Shown: positions 8,759-17,578 of the stretch, piece after piece
How positions within the stretch are numbered: the stretch's first letter is position 1
Layout of the letters: the number at the start of each line of letters is the position of its first letter
Assembly: GCA_009842245.1 (NCBI GenBank)
Contig: VYFT01000051.1
Span: 5,793-46,604, forward strand
Source: Gammaproteobacteria bacterium
GTDB taxonomy: Bacteria > Pseudomonadota > Gammaproteobacteria > Pseudomonadales > Azotimanducaceae
DNA: 40,812 bases
Direction of reading: 5' to 3'
Made by a program: the position numbers and the translations under genes
Notes under the pieces: generated by a model
The model's database searches: none
What the model was told of the DNA's origin: nothing
Seen by the model: only the letters and a program-made list of their open reading frames with translations

Positions 8759-8959
8759 ATGGCAGTCCAGCAAAATAAAAAGACGCGCTCCAAAAGAGAC
8801 CAACGGCGAGCGCACGATCATGTTTCTACTCCGACACTCACCGAAGATCAGTACACCGGAGAGATACACCGTCGTCATCATGTGGCTGCTGACGGTCGCT
8901 ATCGAGGTCGTCAGGTGCGTGAAATTAAGGTACCCGAAGAAGAACAGCAGGAAGAGTAG
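8759..8959 (+). CDS. rpmF: 50S ribosomal protein L32
   Basis: This 66-residue basic protein matches bacterial L32: [20 protein letters not shown] at the start and [20 protein letters not shown] later. It lacks the zinc-binding cysteines found in L32 of some other phyla, as is normal for gammaproteobacteria. It is longer than the usual 56-60 residues because of an acidic tail (about VPEEEQQEE) after the normal end. It lies between yceD and plsX as expected. Confidence 0.97.
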   Translation: MAVQQNKKTRSKRDQRRAHDHVSTPTLTEDQYTGEIHRRHHVAADGRYRGRQVREIKVPEEEQQEE

Positions 8960-8990
8960 TTTCACATAGCTTCTGCTATGGAATTCTTCC

Positions 8991-9980
8991 ATGGTTACGG
9001 CTACGTACCACATCGCAGTCGATGCTCTAGGCTCAGAGTCGCCGACCGAGCACATCGTTGTTGGCGCACGCGACTTCATAACATCCAATCCAGACTGTAC
9101 GTTAACTCTAATTGGTAGGCGACGTGACTTTTCGGATTTACCCGAAGACCGTTGTCACATCATCGATTGCCCAGCCGCGGTACCACAGCATGCGACACTG
9201 CTCGACGTACTTCGGAATAAACGGGATTCATCCTTGCGAACCGGATTGAATCTATTAGCAGGTAAGAGTGTACAAGCTCTAGTATCGGCTGGTAACAGTG
9301 GAGCACTGATGGTTCTCGGGAGACAAATCGTTTCAGCTCTTCCCGGGATCACTCGCCCAACGATGATTAAGCAGTTCACACGATCTACAGGATCCTTCTG
9401 GATGCTTGATTTAGGAGCAAACCTCGCGCGCCGACGTAGTCTACTCCATGAATTCGCGCGGGTTGGAAGTGCGTACGCAAGTTCCGTTGGTGGATTGAAA
9501 AAACCTAAAGTCGCGCTGCTAAACATAGGGGCGGAAGCACACAAAGGTCCCCAGTATTTACGTGATACAGCGGTAGATCTTGTACGAGATCCACAAGTAA
9601 ATTTTGTTGGCTATGTTGAAGCTCACTTACTGTTTTCGGGTATCGCTGATGTTGTGGTAACTGATGGTTTCACTGGGAACATAGCATTAAAGTCCATCGA
9701 GGGTGCGTTAGCTATTGCCCAACAGTACGTTCGTACTTCGTTCAAAGCTTCAGACTTCCCAGAGGAGGAATCCGTCGTAAACACCGTAAATTCAACCTTA
9801 AACGCTCAAACTTACAATGGTGCAAGTCTCGTTGGATTACGAGGCGTCATTGTGAAATGCCATGGCAACACAAACCACATCGGCATTCGATCGGCCTTAG
9901 CGTTGGCTAAGCGTGAAATAGTCGCGCAAGTACCACAACGCTTAGAGGCTCACTTTGAACAATCACAGAGTAAGAATTGA
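8991..9980 (+). CDS. plsX: Phosphate acyltransferase PlsX (divergent N-terminal motif)
   Basis: PlsX makes acyl-phosphate from acyl-ACP, feeding PlsY in phospholipid synthesis, and acts as a peripheral protein at the inner membrane. The 329-residue length is normal. Conserved blocks are LRNKRDSSL, SAGNSGALM, LDLGAN, DVVVTDGFTGN and GVIVKCHGN. Two blocks are unusual. The N-terminal DAMGGDxxP signature reads DALGSESPT, and the NIGEE..KG block reads NIGAEAHKG. The start is ATG at 8991, with a weak ribosome-binding site. fabD begins inside the stop codon (TTGA overlap). No fabH lies between plsX and fabD, which is also the case in Pseudomonas aeruginosa. Confidence 0.88.
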   Translation: MVTATYHIAVDALGSESPTEHIVVGARDFITSNPDCTLTLIGRRRDFSDLPEDRCHIIDCPAAVPQHATLLDVLRNKRDSSLRTGLNLLAGKSVQALVSAGNSGALMVLGRQIVSALPGITRPTMIKQFTRSTGSFWMLDLGANLARRRSLLHEFARVGSAYASSVGGLKKPKVALLNIGAEAHKGPQYLRDTAVDLVRDPQVNFVGYVEAHLLFSGIADVVVTDGFTGNIALKSIEGALAIAQQYVRTSFKASDFPEEESVVNTVNSTLNAQTYNGASLVGLRGVIVKCHGNTNHIGIRSALALAKREIVAQVPQRLEAHFEQSQSKN

Positions 9981-10903
9981 TTTCGAACATTGCGTATCTA
10001 TTTCCAGGCCAAGGTTCACAATCAGTGGGCATGCTTGCTGATCTTGGTGAATTGGGTAATGACATTCCGGAACATTTGGCGCGTGCGTCCGAAGTAATCG
10101 GAGTAGATTTGTCGACGATCGTAACTAGCGGTCCAGACGAGCAGTTAAACCAGACAGAAATTACCCAACCTGCCATTCTTGCCACGTCGATTGGGTTGTT
10201 TTCTATGACTCGTAGACTTGGTTTGGACATGCCGTGTGCAGCGGCCGGACACAGTCTTGGTGAATACAGCGCATTGGTAGCAGGCGGTATGCTTGATTTC
10301 GAATCCGCGGTTCAGCTCGTTCATGAAAGGGGCAAGATCATGCAAGCAGTGATGCCGGTCGGATCGGGTGGGATGGCAGTTGTAATAGGTCTCAGCGATG
10401 ATGCCGTGCAACACGCATGTGATTCTGTTGACGGTACAGTAGAGATCGCGAATTTCAATTCACCAGATCAGGTAGTCATCGCCGGCAAAAAATCAGACGT
10501 GCAAAGCGTTTCGATCGCTTGCACTGCTGTAGGTGCGAGGCGAATAGTCCCCATTCCCATGAGCGTACCTAGTCATTGTTCTCTTCTTCAAGATGCGGGA
10601 AAACAGCTCGACGAGGTACTATCACAACTAGAATTTCAGCACTCGAGCTTTAAGATCTATCAGAACATCAATGCGAAAGTTACAGACGATCCAGGTGAAT
10701 TTAAACAAAATCTCGTCCAACAACTCAGTTCCAGCGTAATGTGGTATCAGAGCATCAGAGCGATGATACATCACGGTATATATACGTTCATCGAGTGTGG
10801 TCCGGGTAGAGTCCTCACCGGACTAATGCGACGTATTGATCGTGAGGTTAACGCAACGGCTTTGAGTAACCGAGAAACACTTGAAGAATTAATCAGAGCG
10901 TGA
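9977..10903 (+). CDS. fabD: Malonyl-CoA-ACP transacylase FabD
   Basis: FabD transfers malonyl from CoA to acyl carrier protein, supplying the extender unit for fatty acid synthesis. The 308 residues match the family. LFPGQGSQ at residues 8-15 provides the oxyanion glutamine, GHSLGEYSAL carries the catalytic serine (about S93), and SVPSHCSLL the catalytic histidine (about H200). The start is TTG at 9977, overlapping the plsX stop; fabG starts in its own stop (GTGA). The tight overlaps indicate one transcript and coupled translation. Confidence 0.96.
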   Translation: MISNIAYLFPGQGSQSVGMLADLGELGNDIPEHLARASEVIGVDLSTIVTSGPDEQLNQTEITQPAILATSIGLFSMTRRLGLDMPCAAAGHSLGEYSALVAGGMLDFESAVQLVHERGKIMQAVMPVGSGGMAVVIGLSDDAVQHACDSVDGTVEIANFNSPDQVVIAGKKSDVQSVSIACTAVGARRIVPIPMSVPSHCSLLQDAGKQLDEVLSQLEFQHSSFKIYQNINAKVTDDPGEFKQNLVQQLSSSVMWYQSIRAMIHHGIYTFIECGPGRVLTGLMRRIDREVNATALSNRETLEELIRA

Positions 10904-11634
10904 ATATGACACAAAAATCGGCATTAGTAACAGGTGCAAGTCGCGGAATCGGACTAGCGATTGCTAGTCGCTTAGCCGCGGATGGCTTCTACGTATTCGG
11001 TACTGCGACAACCCAAGCTGGAGCAGATCGCATATCAGAGAGTCTTGGTTCAAACGGTAGCGGAATCCAATTGCAACTAACCGATGCACCATCGATCGAA
11101 AACGCTTTACAAACCATTGCAGATTCTGAAAGAAAGATTTCGGTATTGGTAAATAATGCTGGAATCACGAAAGACAGCTTGTTGCTTCGAATGTCAGAAC
11201 CCGTGTGGGATGAAGTGCTCAACACAAACCTTACTGGATTTTTCCGCATTACCAAGCCCGTGTTACGCGGCATGTTTAGGGAGCGCTGGGGGCGCATTGT
11301 GAATCTTGGGTCAGTCGTTGCACGAACGGGAAATCGTGGACAAGCGCACTACTGCTCAACGAAAGCTGGAATCGAAGGATTTACCCGTGCTCTCTCAATG
11401 GAAGTCGCATCTCGCGGCATCACTGTGAACTGTGTTGCACCAGGTCTTATTTCGACCGACATGACCAAAGAAATTTCCGATCGCGGTGAGTCAGATTTGT
11501 TATCCGTTGTGCCCTTAGGTCGAGCTGGAACCCCAGAGGATGTTGCAAACGCAGTCGCTTTTCTAGTGAGTACAGAAGCGAGTTACATCACTGGTCAAAC
11601 TATCCACGTTAATGGTGGTATGTACGCGCCTTGA
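10900..11634 (+). CDS. fabG: 3-oxoacyl-ACP reductase FabG
   Basis: FabG is the NADPH-dependent short-chain dehydrogenase that reduces 3-ketoacyl-ACP. The 244 residues show the cofactor motif TGASRGIG (11-18), NNAGIT, and the catalytic Ser-Tyr-Lys set (about S138 in NLGSVV, Y151 and K155 in YCSTK). The C-terminal TGQTIHVNGGMY is typical of FabG. The start is GTG at 10900, overlapping the fabD stop; an ATG two codons later (10906) is an alternative. The position between fabD and acpP distinguishes it from other short-chain dehydrogenases. Confidence 0.96.
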   Translation: MNMTQKSALVTGASRGIGLAIASRLAADGFYVFGTATTQAGADRISESLGSNGSGIQLQLTDAPSIENALQTIADSERKISVLVNNAGITKDSLLLRMSEPVWDEVLNTNLTGFFRITKPVLRGMFRERWGRIVNLGSVVARTGNRGQAHYCSTKAGIEGFTRALSMEVASRGITVNCVAPGLISTDMTKEISDRGESDLLSVVPLGRAGTPEDVANAVAFLVSTEASYITGQTIHVNGGMYAP

Positions 11635-11762
11635 GAGGTGTGTCGATTACGAGTCCGGAAGACCGCGAGTGGGGATTGGAAAATGTCGCGATAGCGGGCA
11701 AAGTGTTTTGTGAGTTCCGTCGTTCAGCCTTCAGTTTCTATCTACTGCAAAAGTAAAATACG

Positions 11763-11793
11763 TTGTCCCGCTAGGGATGTTTGTTTTTATAAC
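11763..11793 (+). promoter_or_regulatory. Possible acpP promoter
   Basis: The 185-bp gap between fabG and acpP contains TATAAC (11788-11793), a good -10 candidate, with a poor -35 (TTGTCC, 11763-11768) at a long 19-base spacing. A separate acpP promoter would make sense because acyl carrier protein is needed in large amounts, but the match is weak. No fabG terminator is visible. Confidence 0.35.
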
Positions 11794-11819
11794 ACCGAGA
11801 TACGGAGACCCATACACGA

Positions 11820-12074
11820 ATGAGTTCTATTGAAGAGCGCGTAAAAAGACTGATAGCCGAACAACTAAAGAGTGAGCTGAAGGATGTAACTGATGAAGCT
11901 TCTCTTATGGACGATCTCGGTGCCGATTCGCTTGACACTGTCGAGTTGGTTATGGCATTAGAGGAAGAGTTTGAAACAGAGATTCCCGATGAAGATGCCG
12001 AACGTATCGCGACGGTAAAACAGGTGATTGACTACATAAAGGATCAGTTAGCAAACACCTCCGAATCGGACTAA
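11820..12074 (+). CDS. acpP: Acyl carrier protein
   Basis: The 84-residue acidic helical protein carries growing acyl chains on a phosphopantetheine arm. The attachment serine is S37 in the invariant [18 protein letters not shown] block. The N-terminal [16 protein letters not shown] is typical. The start is ATG at 11820, with GGAG about 12 bases upstream. It is slightly longer than E. coli ACP (78 residues) because of a short acidic C-terminal tail. It lies between fabG and fabF, as in most proteobacteria. Confidence 0.97.
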   Translation: MSSIEERVKRLIAEQLKSELKDVTDEASLMDDLGADSLDTVELVMALEEEFETEIPDEDAERIATVKQVIDYIKDQLANTSESD

Positions 12075-12153
12075 GACTAAACCGCTAGGTGTTGTTTCAA
12101 TATCGAATCTTCCCTCCTGAAATTGAGTTGAATTCCCACAGATTCCGACCGTA

Positions 12154-13386
12154 ATGACTAAGTCACGCGTGGTAGTGACTGGGATGGGAGCATTAACTCC
12201 CATTGGAAACACAGTTGAGGAAACCTGGAGGAATGCACTTGCCGGTGTAAGTGGTGTATCTCAAATCGAAGCTTTCGACACGTCCGAGCATCGAGTTACT
12301 ATTGGAGCTCGAGTCAAGGACTTCAATGTTGATGATCACTTTAAGTCTAAACTTGCAAAGCGCTACGACGAGTTCATCCAGTTAGGATACGCTTCTGCGG
12401 CACAAGCAATAGAACAATCCGGGATTCAACAGAGTTCCGACTTATCTAATGTCGGAGTTGCTTTTGGTTCTGGAATCGGCGGAATCAGAATGATTTGTTC
12501 GCAACACCAAGTGTTGCTTGAACGTGGCCCCCGGCGAGTCTCTCCATTTTTTGTACCCTCTAGCATCGTAAACATGATAGCTGGTCAGGTGTCGATTGAT
12601 TACGGCTTCGGCGGTCCAAACATTTCCATTGTCACAGCGTGCACTACGGGATGCCACAATATCGGGGTGGGCTTCCGAATGATTCAGTGTGGTGATGCGA
12701 CCGCCATGGTCGTTGGTGGAGCTGAATGGTCCACTTGTCCGCTATCTATTGCCGGCTTTGCCTCAATGAAAGCATTGTCGACTCGGAATGACGAACCAGA
12801 ACGAGCGAGCCGCCCTTGGGACAAAGCACGAGATGGGTTTGTGTTGGGAGATGGTGCGGGCTGCTTGGTGATTGAATCTTACGACCGCGCAGTTGCTCGT
12901 GGCGCGGAGATTCTTGCAGAGATTGTCGGTTTCGGAATGAGTGCGGATGCACACCACATCACAGGTCCACCGGAAGACGGTAGCGGTGCGATCGCTGCGA
13001 TGAAACGAGCTTTATCTGACGCTCAACTTACCCCGAAACAAATTCACTACATAAATGCACATGGTACGTCGACACCACTAGGTGACATAGCGGAAACAAT
13101 GGCCATTAAATCGGTCTTTGGTGCCGACACGAGCGTCCCAATCAACTCCACAAAATCGATGTTCGGACACTTGCTGGGTGCCGCCGGTGCAGTTGAAGCC
13201 ATTATTTCAATTTTGACTCTTCGCGAGCAACGAGCACATCCAACAATAAATCTCGATGATCCAGATGAGGAGTGTGATTTAGACTTCATTCCATTGGAAG
13301 CAAGGGATATATCTGCTGAGTACTCTCTGAGTAACTCATTTGGTTTTGGCGGTACCAACGGCACCTTGATTTTTCGCGCTGTGTAG
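12154..13386 (+). CDS. fabF: 3-oxoacyl-ACP synthase II FabF
   Basis: FabF condenses malonyl-ACP with acyl-ACP in chain elongation. The 410 residues carry the Cys-His-His triad of KAS I/II enzymes: C163 in TACTTGCHNIG, H303 in NAHGTSTPLGD and H339 in SMFGHLLGAAGA. The C-terminal SNSFGFGGTN loop is present. The sequence type and place after acpP point to FabF rather than FabB. The residue after the TTG of the active-site block is Cys where Leu is usual. The start is ATG at 12154. mltG follows after 2 bases; pabC, often found between them, is missing. Confidence 0.95.
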   Translation: MTKSRVVVTGMGALTPIGNTVEETWRNALAGVSGVSQIEAFDTSEHRVTIGARVKDFNVDDHFKSKLAKRYDEFIQLGYASAAQAIEQSGIQQSSDLSNVGVAFGSGIGGIRMICSQHQVLLERGPRRVSPFFVPSSIVNMIAGQVSIDYGFGGPNISIVTACTTGCHNIGVGFRMIQCGDATAMVVGGAEWSTCPLSIAGFASMKALSTRNDEPERASRPWDKARDGFVLGDGAGCLVIESYDRAVARGAEILAEIVGFGMSADAHHITGPPEDGSGAIAAMKRALSDAQLTPKQIHYINAHGTSTPLGDIAETMAIKSVFGADTSVPINSTKSMFGHLLGAAGAVEAIISILTLREQRAHPTINLDDPDEECDLDFIPLEARDISAEYSLSNSFGFGGTNGTLIFRAV

Positions 13387-13388
13387 TC

Positions 13389-14423
13389 GTGCGACCTGTC
13401 AATCGTTACCGGGCGGCGACGACGTTGGTGGTCTTGATTTGCATGGTAGGTGTGGTAGTGATCTGCCACTACGAGATGTGGAAGCATCACGAGATTCAGG
13501 TAGAAAGCGCGCAGACACTTGATATTCAATCAGGCGACTCTTTCGTAGACATCGCGTCGAGTCTAAAAACGATGGGGATAATTCGGAATGTTGGGTACTT
13601 TGAACTCTTAGCGCGAACGTCCGGATCCGCTGCTTCGATCCAAGCCGGCGAGTATTCGTTCTCAGGCACCTACACACCTGTCAGCGTTCTTCAAAATTTA
13701 GTCTCGGGAAAAGTCGTTACTCGCACGCTCACTCTGCCAGAAGGTGGTTCCTTCAAAGACTTGGTGCAAGTACTAGCTTCTGCTCCGAAGCTCAACTTTG
13801 ATCTCCCAAATCTGCGAGTCGAAGCCGCACTGGCTGAGTTAGGTATTAGAAGAACTTGGGCGCAAATTCCATCGGACCACGGTGAAGGCTGGTTTTTTCC
13901 TGACACTTACCAATATACGAACACCACGCAAGCATCGGAAATCTTAATTACTGCTCACAACAAGATGATCGAAGAACTTCGTGATGTTTGGCAAAACCGA
14001 GATCAATCGATACCGTTCAAGAAACCCTACGACATGTTGATCTTAGCATCAATCATCGAAAAGGAGTCGGGCGTACCGCAGGATCAACAACGAATTAGTG
14101 GAGTGTTTTGTCGTCGTTTGAACAAGGGTATGCGCTTACAGGCTGACCCCACGGTAATTTATGGTCTCGGGGACACATTCACTGGAAATTTAACTCGGGC
14201 ACACCTCAATATGGAGAACCCTTACAACACTTACCGCAATTTCGGACTCCCGCCAACACCGATTGCCTCACCAAGTCGGGCTGCGCTCGAGGCAGCGGCT
14301 CATCCAGCGCCAGGGGATGCGCTCTACTTCGTTGCTCGCGGAGATGGGACCAGTGAATTTTCGGCCACTTTAGAAGAACACAATCGCGCGGTGCGACAGT
14401 ACCAATCGAATCAGGGTAACTGA
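13389..14423 (+). CDS. mltG: Endolytic murein transglycosylase MltG
   Basis: MltG cleaves nascent glycan strands at the outer face of the inner membrane and is thought to end their elongation. The 344 residues start with a short cytoplasmic segment and one membrane helix (about 9-27), then a LysM-like region (IQSGDSFVDIASSL) and the YceG/MltG catalytic domain. The catalytic glutamate is about E224 in ILASIIEKES, and the YNTYRNFGLPPTPI block is diagnostic. The start is GTG at 13389, two bases after fabF. tmk starts directly at the base after its stop, so translation is likely coupled. Confidence 0.94.
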   Translation: MRPVNRYRAATTLVVLICMVGVVVICHYEMWKHHEIQVESAQTLDIQSGDSFVDIASSLKTMGIIRNVGYFELLARTSGSAASIQAGEYSFSGTYTPVSVLQNLVSGKVVTRTLTLPEGGSFKDLVQVLASAPKLNFDLPNLRVEAALAELGIRRTWAQIPSDHGEGWFFPDTYQYTNTTQASEILITAHNKMIEELRDVWQNRDQSIPFKKPYDMLILASIIEKESGVPQDQQRISGVFCRRLNKGMRLQADPTVIYGLGDTFTGNLTRAHLNMENPYNTYRNFGLPPTPIASPSRAALEAAAHPAPGDALYFVARGDGTSEFSATLEEHNRAVRQYQSNQGN

Positions 14424-15053
14424 GTGCAAAAGAAAGGACAGTTTATAACCCTCGAAGGTGTTGACGGCGTGGGCAAGAGTACGGTCGTACCGAGTATAGA
14501 ACAAGTATTGCAAGCGCAAGAAATTTCTTACTTTATCACTCGCGAGCCCGGCGGTACGCCGCTTGCAGAGGGAATTCGAAAATTACTCTTATCTGATTGG
14601 AAAGAACCCGTGACGGCCGAAGCAGAGTTGTTTCTTATATTTGCTGCGCGGGCTCAGCATGTCGCGGAAGTGATCAAACCGAGAATTGAAGCAGGGACCT
14701 GGGTAATCTGTGAGCGCTTCACCGATGCTTCCTTCGCTTATCAAGGCGGGGCAAGAGAACTTTCACTCGGTTTTGTCGAAAAGCTTGCCAATGCGGTTCA
14801 TGCAGAGTATTGGCCCGATCTCACGATTTATCTTGACATCGACGTCGAGATCGCTTTGCAACGACGGTCCCATCGTGTTCAAGATCGTATCGAAAAAGAA
14901 ACTATCGATTTTTTTGAAGTTGCACGCGAGACATACCTGAAACTTGCGGAAACTCAACCAAGGATAACAAAAATAGATGCTAGTGTTCCATTACCCGATC
15001 TGAATCGAGCTGTTGGAAAAGTAGTAGAGCGATTTGTAGCGCAGCATACATGA
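14424..15053 (+). CDS. tmk: Thymidylate kinase
   Basis: Tmk phosphorylates dTMP to dTDP in the cytoplasm. The 209-residue product has the P-loop GVDGVGKST, the substrate block TREPGGTPLAE, CERFTDASFAYQGG (the DR motif of other enzymes, here ERF) and a basic LID-like region with RRSHRVQDRIE. These are normal for a proteobacterial Tmk. The start is GTG at 14424, immediately after the mltG stop. It overlaps holB by four bases (ATGA). The mltG-tmk-holB order is widely conserved. Confidence 0.95.
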   Translation: MQKKGQFITLEGVDGVGKSTVVPSIEQVLQAQEISYFITREPGGTPLAEGIRKLLLSDWKEPVTAEAELFLIFAARAQHVAEVIKPRIEAGTWVICERFTDASFAYQGGARELSLGFVEKLANAVHAEYWPDLTIYLDIDVEIALQRRSHRVQDRIEKETIDFFEVARETYLKLAETQPRITKIDASVPLPDLNRAVGKVVERFVAQHT

Positions 15054-15946
15054 CTTCGACCTTTCCTTGGATTGAGCACAAATTGGAAGAAGTCACTAGT
15101 GGTGCTTTCTTAGAGCGTTTGCCGCACGCCGTACTAATCGATGCTTATCCCAGTTGGGGAGTTGAGGAACTTGCGTGTCGACTCACGCAAGAGATCGTAG
15201 GAATGAATGGAGATCCAAGAGAAATTCCGCACCCAGATGTATTGTGGATCAGACCTGAAGACACCAAGCTGAAAATCGAACACGTGCGCGATGCGATAGA
15301 TTTTGTGAACTTGTCGGCACAGGTCGCGACGCGGAAAGTTGCTGTGTTGGAATCCATTGAATCGGCCAGCATTCCGGCATCAAATGCATTGCTTAAGTCT
15401 CTTGAAGAGCCGCCAGCCAAGGTTCATTGGATTCTCACCACGACCGCTCATGACTTGTTACTTCCGACTATTCGTAGTCGATGCACGCGAATACACCTGC
15501 ACAATGCCGATCGCGATGACACGGAGCGGTGGTTGCTCGAAAACGAGATCCCACAAGACGAAATAGAGAACTACTTGATCGAATTTGGTGAAGCGCCATT
15601 CGCAATCAAAACAGCATCTGAATTAAAGCAAAAGTCTCTTCGCAAATATTTGCTGCAGGGATGGCGTGAGAAGTCTGTGGATCTTTCTATTGCAATGGAG
15701 TTAAAGGAACAGGATTTTTATGAACTACTCGCGCGATGGATGCGCATTACAGCTCGAATCATTCACAATGAACGCGGTGTAGAACCATTTCAATTTTGGG
15801 ACGAACTCGTCGCAGCGCGTCGAGCTACTCACGAGCAGAGTAACCTAAATCGACAAATACAAATTGAGCGATTGTTGATTCATTGGTTTCGTATGAAGCA
15901 GAACATACGCAAACGTAAGGCAGCGGTTCGGATTACGCAGCGCTAA
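15050..15946 (+). CDS. holB: DNA polymerase III subunit delta' (zinc module absent)
   Basis: Delta' is part of the clamp loader that places the sliding clamp on DNA. The 298 residues show the family core: HAVLIDAYPSWGVEELA in the P-loop position (non-functional, as in E. coli), then HPDVLWI, and SNALLKSLEEPPAKVHWIL followed by the SRC arginine finger in LLLPTIRSRC. The four-cysteine zinc module that E. coli delta' has between the first helix and HPD is absent; the sequence passes from QEIVGMNGDP straight to HPDVLW. The C-terminal collar domain is weakly conserved and ends in a basic tail. The start is ATG at 15050. Its end overlaps the convergent pepQ by 14 bases. Confidence 0.9.
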   Translation: MTSTFPWIEHKLEEVTSGAFLERLPHAVLIDAYPSWGVEELACRLTQEIVGMNGDPREIPHPDVLWIRPEDTKLKIEHVRDAIDFVNLSAQVATRKVAVLESIESASIPASNALLKSLEEPPAKVHWILTTTAHDLLLPTIRSRCTRIHLHNADRDDTERWLLENEIPQDEIENYLIEFGEAPFAIKTASELKQKSLRKYLLQGWREKSVDLSIAMELKEQDFYELLARWMRITARIIHNERGVEPFQFWDELVAARRATHEQSNLNRQIQIERLLIHWFRMKQNIRKRKAAVRITQR

Positions 15947-17258
15947 AAGCAGATCTGGTGAAGTTTCGAACGTTCGCCGATTCGACAAGTACGTTGTCTT
16001 CAACGCGCACCCCACCGAAAGGTATGAGTTGTTCAACCAAATTCCAATTAATGTCCTTGTGCCCGCGGACACGATCGAGTAAAACTGGAATAAAGTAAAT
16101 ACCGGGTTCGACGGTAAATACCAAATTCTCTTCGATCTGTCGAATTAGACGTAGGGAAGGGAATCGAGTTGGTGGTTTTCCCTCGGTACCCTGAGCATCG
16201 ACTATGTGCCCGCCCACATCGTGAGTTTGTAGTCCTAACAAGTGCCCCGTACCATGCGGATAGAAGATGTCGGTTAGTTGCTGTTCAAACGCAGCCTCCG
16301 CACTGCAGGACACTATACGTTGAGCAACCAACACGTCTGCCATTGCCCGATGTGCACACTCGTGAAATTCGACAAAATCGGTAAGATTGGGAATCTCCGA
16401 TATGAGTGCCTGTTGCGCTTCGTCCACCGACGAAACTAGGTCAGCGAATTCATCTCTGGGATTCGCACTATACGTCCGCGTAATGTCGGAGTGATAACAT
16501 CGATGTTTCGCGCCAGCATCTATCAAAAAGCTGAGTCGCTTAGCGGGTGGGCCGCGGTCATAATGTTGGTAGTGCAACGTACTGCTGTGGTCGTTGAGTG
16601 CTACGATGTTGGGGTAGGGAAGGTCATGATGGACGTGCTTGGTCCGTTCTTGGTATGCAAGGTGTATTGCGAACTCGCTTCCCCCATTTCGAAAACACTC
16701 ATACGCGGCTAAATGCCCCTGGACAGCGATTGCTGTCGCCTGTGATATTTGCGCCACTTCAAACGGTGTCTTGTAGCCGCGTGCGTACGCTAACTGATGT
16801 TGAAGGGCACTTGGGGGGATTTCGACATTTTCAAGTTCTGTGTAATTCGACGGTGTATTTCCAAAATAAGCGACACGAGATACTCCTGTCAAGTGGTGTA
16901 GACACGCTTGTTCTAAAGCGGGTTGTGTCGAATAACTTTCACAATCAAAATGCTCCAACAACCAGCCCGGCGTGGATGAAGGAAGATACCAGTAGTCAGC
17001 TGGAGAATACCACAAGAGTTTTGGGCGAGTGGTAGCGTTCAACAAAAGGATGCAATGCTCACTGTTGTCTGCGACGGTCCAACGCAGGAAGTGAGGATTG
17101 GCATGAAATGGAGGCGATTGATCATCATCGTGATAGAACGTGTTCTTTCCTGCCGCGATTAGTGCGCCGTCGAAGTTGTTCTGGTTTAACTTCTCCGACC
17201 ACAGAGAGGAGATCGTCGCTAGATGGTCTTTGAATTGAGCGTTTGTGTTCGCGTCCAT
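15933..17258 (-). CDS. pepQ: Xaa-Pro dipeptidase PepQ (M24 family)
   Basis: This is a prolidase that splits dipeptides with C-terminal proline, using two metal ions in the cytoplasm. The sequence follows E. coli PepQ along its whole length. Metal ligands are visible in LIDAGAKHRCYHSDITRTY (two Asp), PHGTGHLLGLQTHD (His), FTVEPGIYF (Glu) and GGVRVEDNV (Glu). ATG at 17258 gives 441 residues, close to the 443 of E. coli. The frame stays open upstream to a GTG at 17357, but those 33 residues (rich in Ser, Thr, Gln and His) have no counterpart in the family. Organophosphorus acid anhydrolases belong to the same family. It lies alone, converging with holB. Confidence 0.93.
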   Translation of the reverse strand: MDANTNAQFKDHLATISSLWSEKLNQNNFDGALIAAGKNTFYHDDDQSPPFHANPHFLRWTVADNSEHCILLLNATTRPKLLWYSPADYWYLPSSTPGWLLEHFDCESYSTQPALEQACLHHLTGVSRVAYFGNTPSNYTELENVEIPPSALQHQLAYARGYKTPFEVAQISQATAIAVQGHLAAYECFRNGGSEFAIHLAYQERTKHVHHDLPYPNIVALNDHSSTLHYQHYDRGPPAKRLSFLIDAGAKHRCYHSDITRTYSANPRDEFADLVSSVDEAQQALISEIPNLTDFVEFHECAHRAMADVLVAQRIVSCSAEAAFEQQLTDIFYPHGTGHLLGLQTHDVGGHIVDAQGTEGKPPTRFPSLRLIRQIEENLVFTVEPGIYFIPVLLDRVRGHKDINWNLVEQLIPFGGVRVEDNVLVESANVRNFTRSAFSAA

Positions 17259-17578
17259 GTGAGTAGTTTGACTATTAGTTGACTGGTGAGTTGAGTGTGA
17301 GATTGTAGCACTTCGAAGCGGAGTTCCTGTCACGCTTTGAAGATCATCGTTCCTCACGGACTAGAGTGTTCACAGTGCGCTTTGATAGCAAGATGGTTAC
17401 TCGCAAAAAGAGCAAGATACAGTCTTTTCGTCAGAGTTCTCAGGTTCAGTTTCGAACTAAAAGTTAGGAGTCAGTGTGTGCTTAAGTTCAAGTGCGTAGG
17501 TGACTAATCAACGCATAAGTTATTCAATAAAATTTGCTTCTCAATCCACCCTTCATATTTCATTTTTCAGGAAATTCC
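17259..17578. other. Divergent intergenic region between pepQ and the molybdenum hydroxylase genes
   Basis: This 320-bp stretch contains the possible but unlikely N-terminal extension of pepQ (to 17357) and the upstream region of the hydroxylase operon. An AT-rich TAAAAT (17528-17533) could be a -10, without a convincing -35. AGGAAA just before ATG 17579 is a clear ribosome-binding site. No RNA gene or repeat was seen. Confidence 0.4.

Noticed and set aside
8432..9088. Open frame of 218 codons on the minus strand
   Set aside because: It lies fully antisense to yceD, rpmF and the start of plsX, which are clearly recognised, and its sequence has no family character.
16598..17035. Open frame of 145 codons on the plus strand
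   Set aside because: It is antisense to pepQ, whose protein matches its family along the whole length.
17259..17357. N-terminal extension of pepQ
   Set aside because: The 33 residues are low-complexity (Ser, Thr, Gln, His) and unlike any prolidase N-terminus; ATG 17258 gives the family length.
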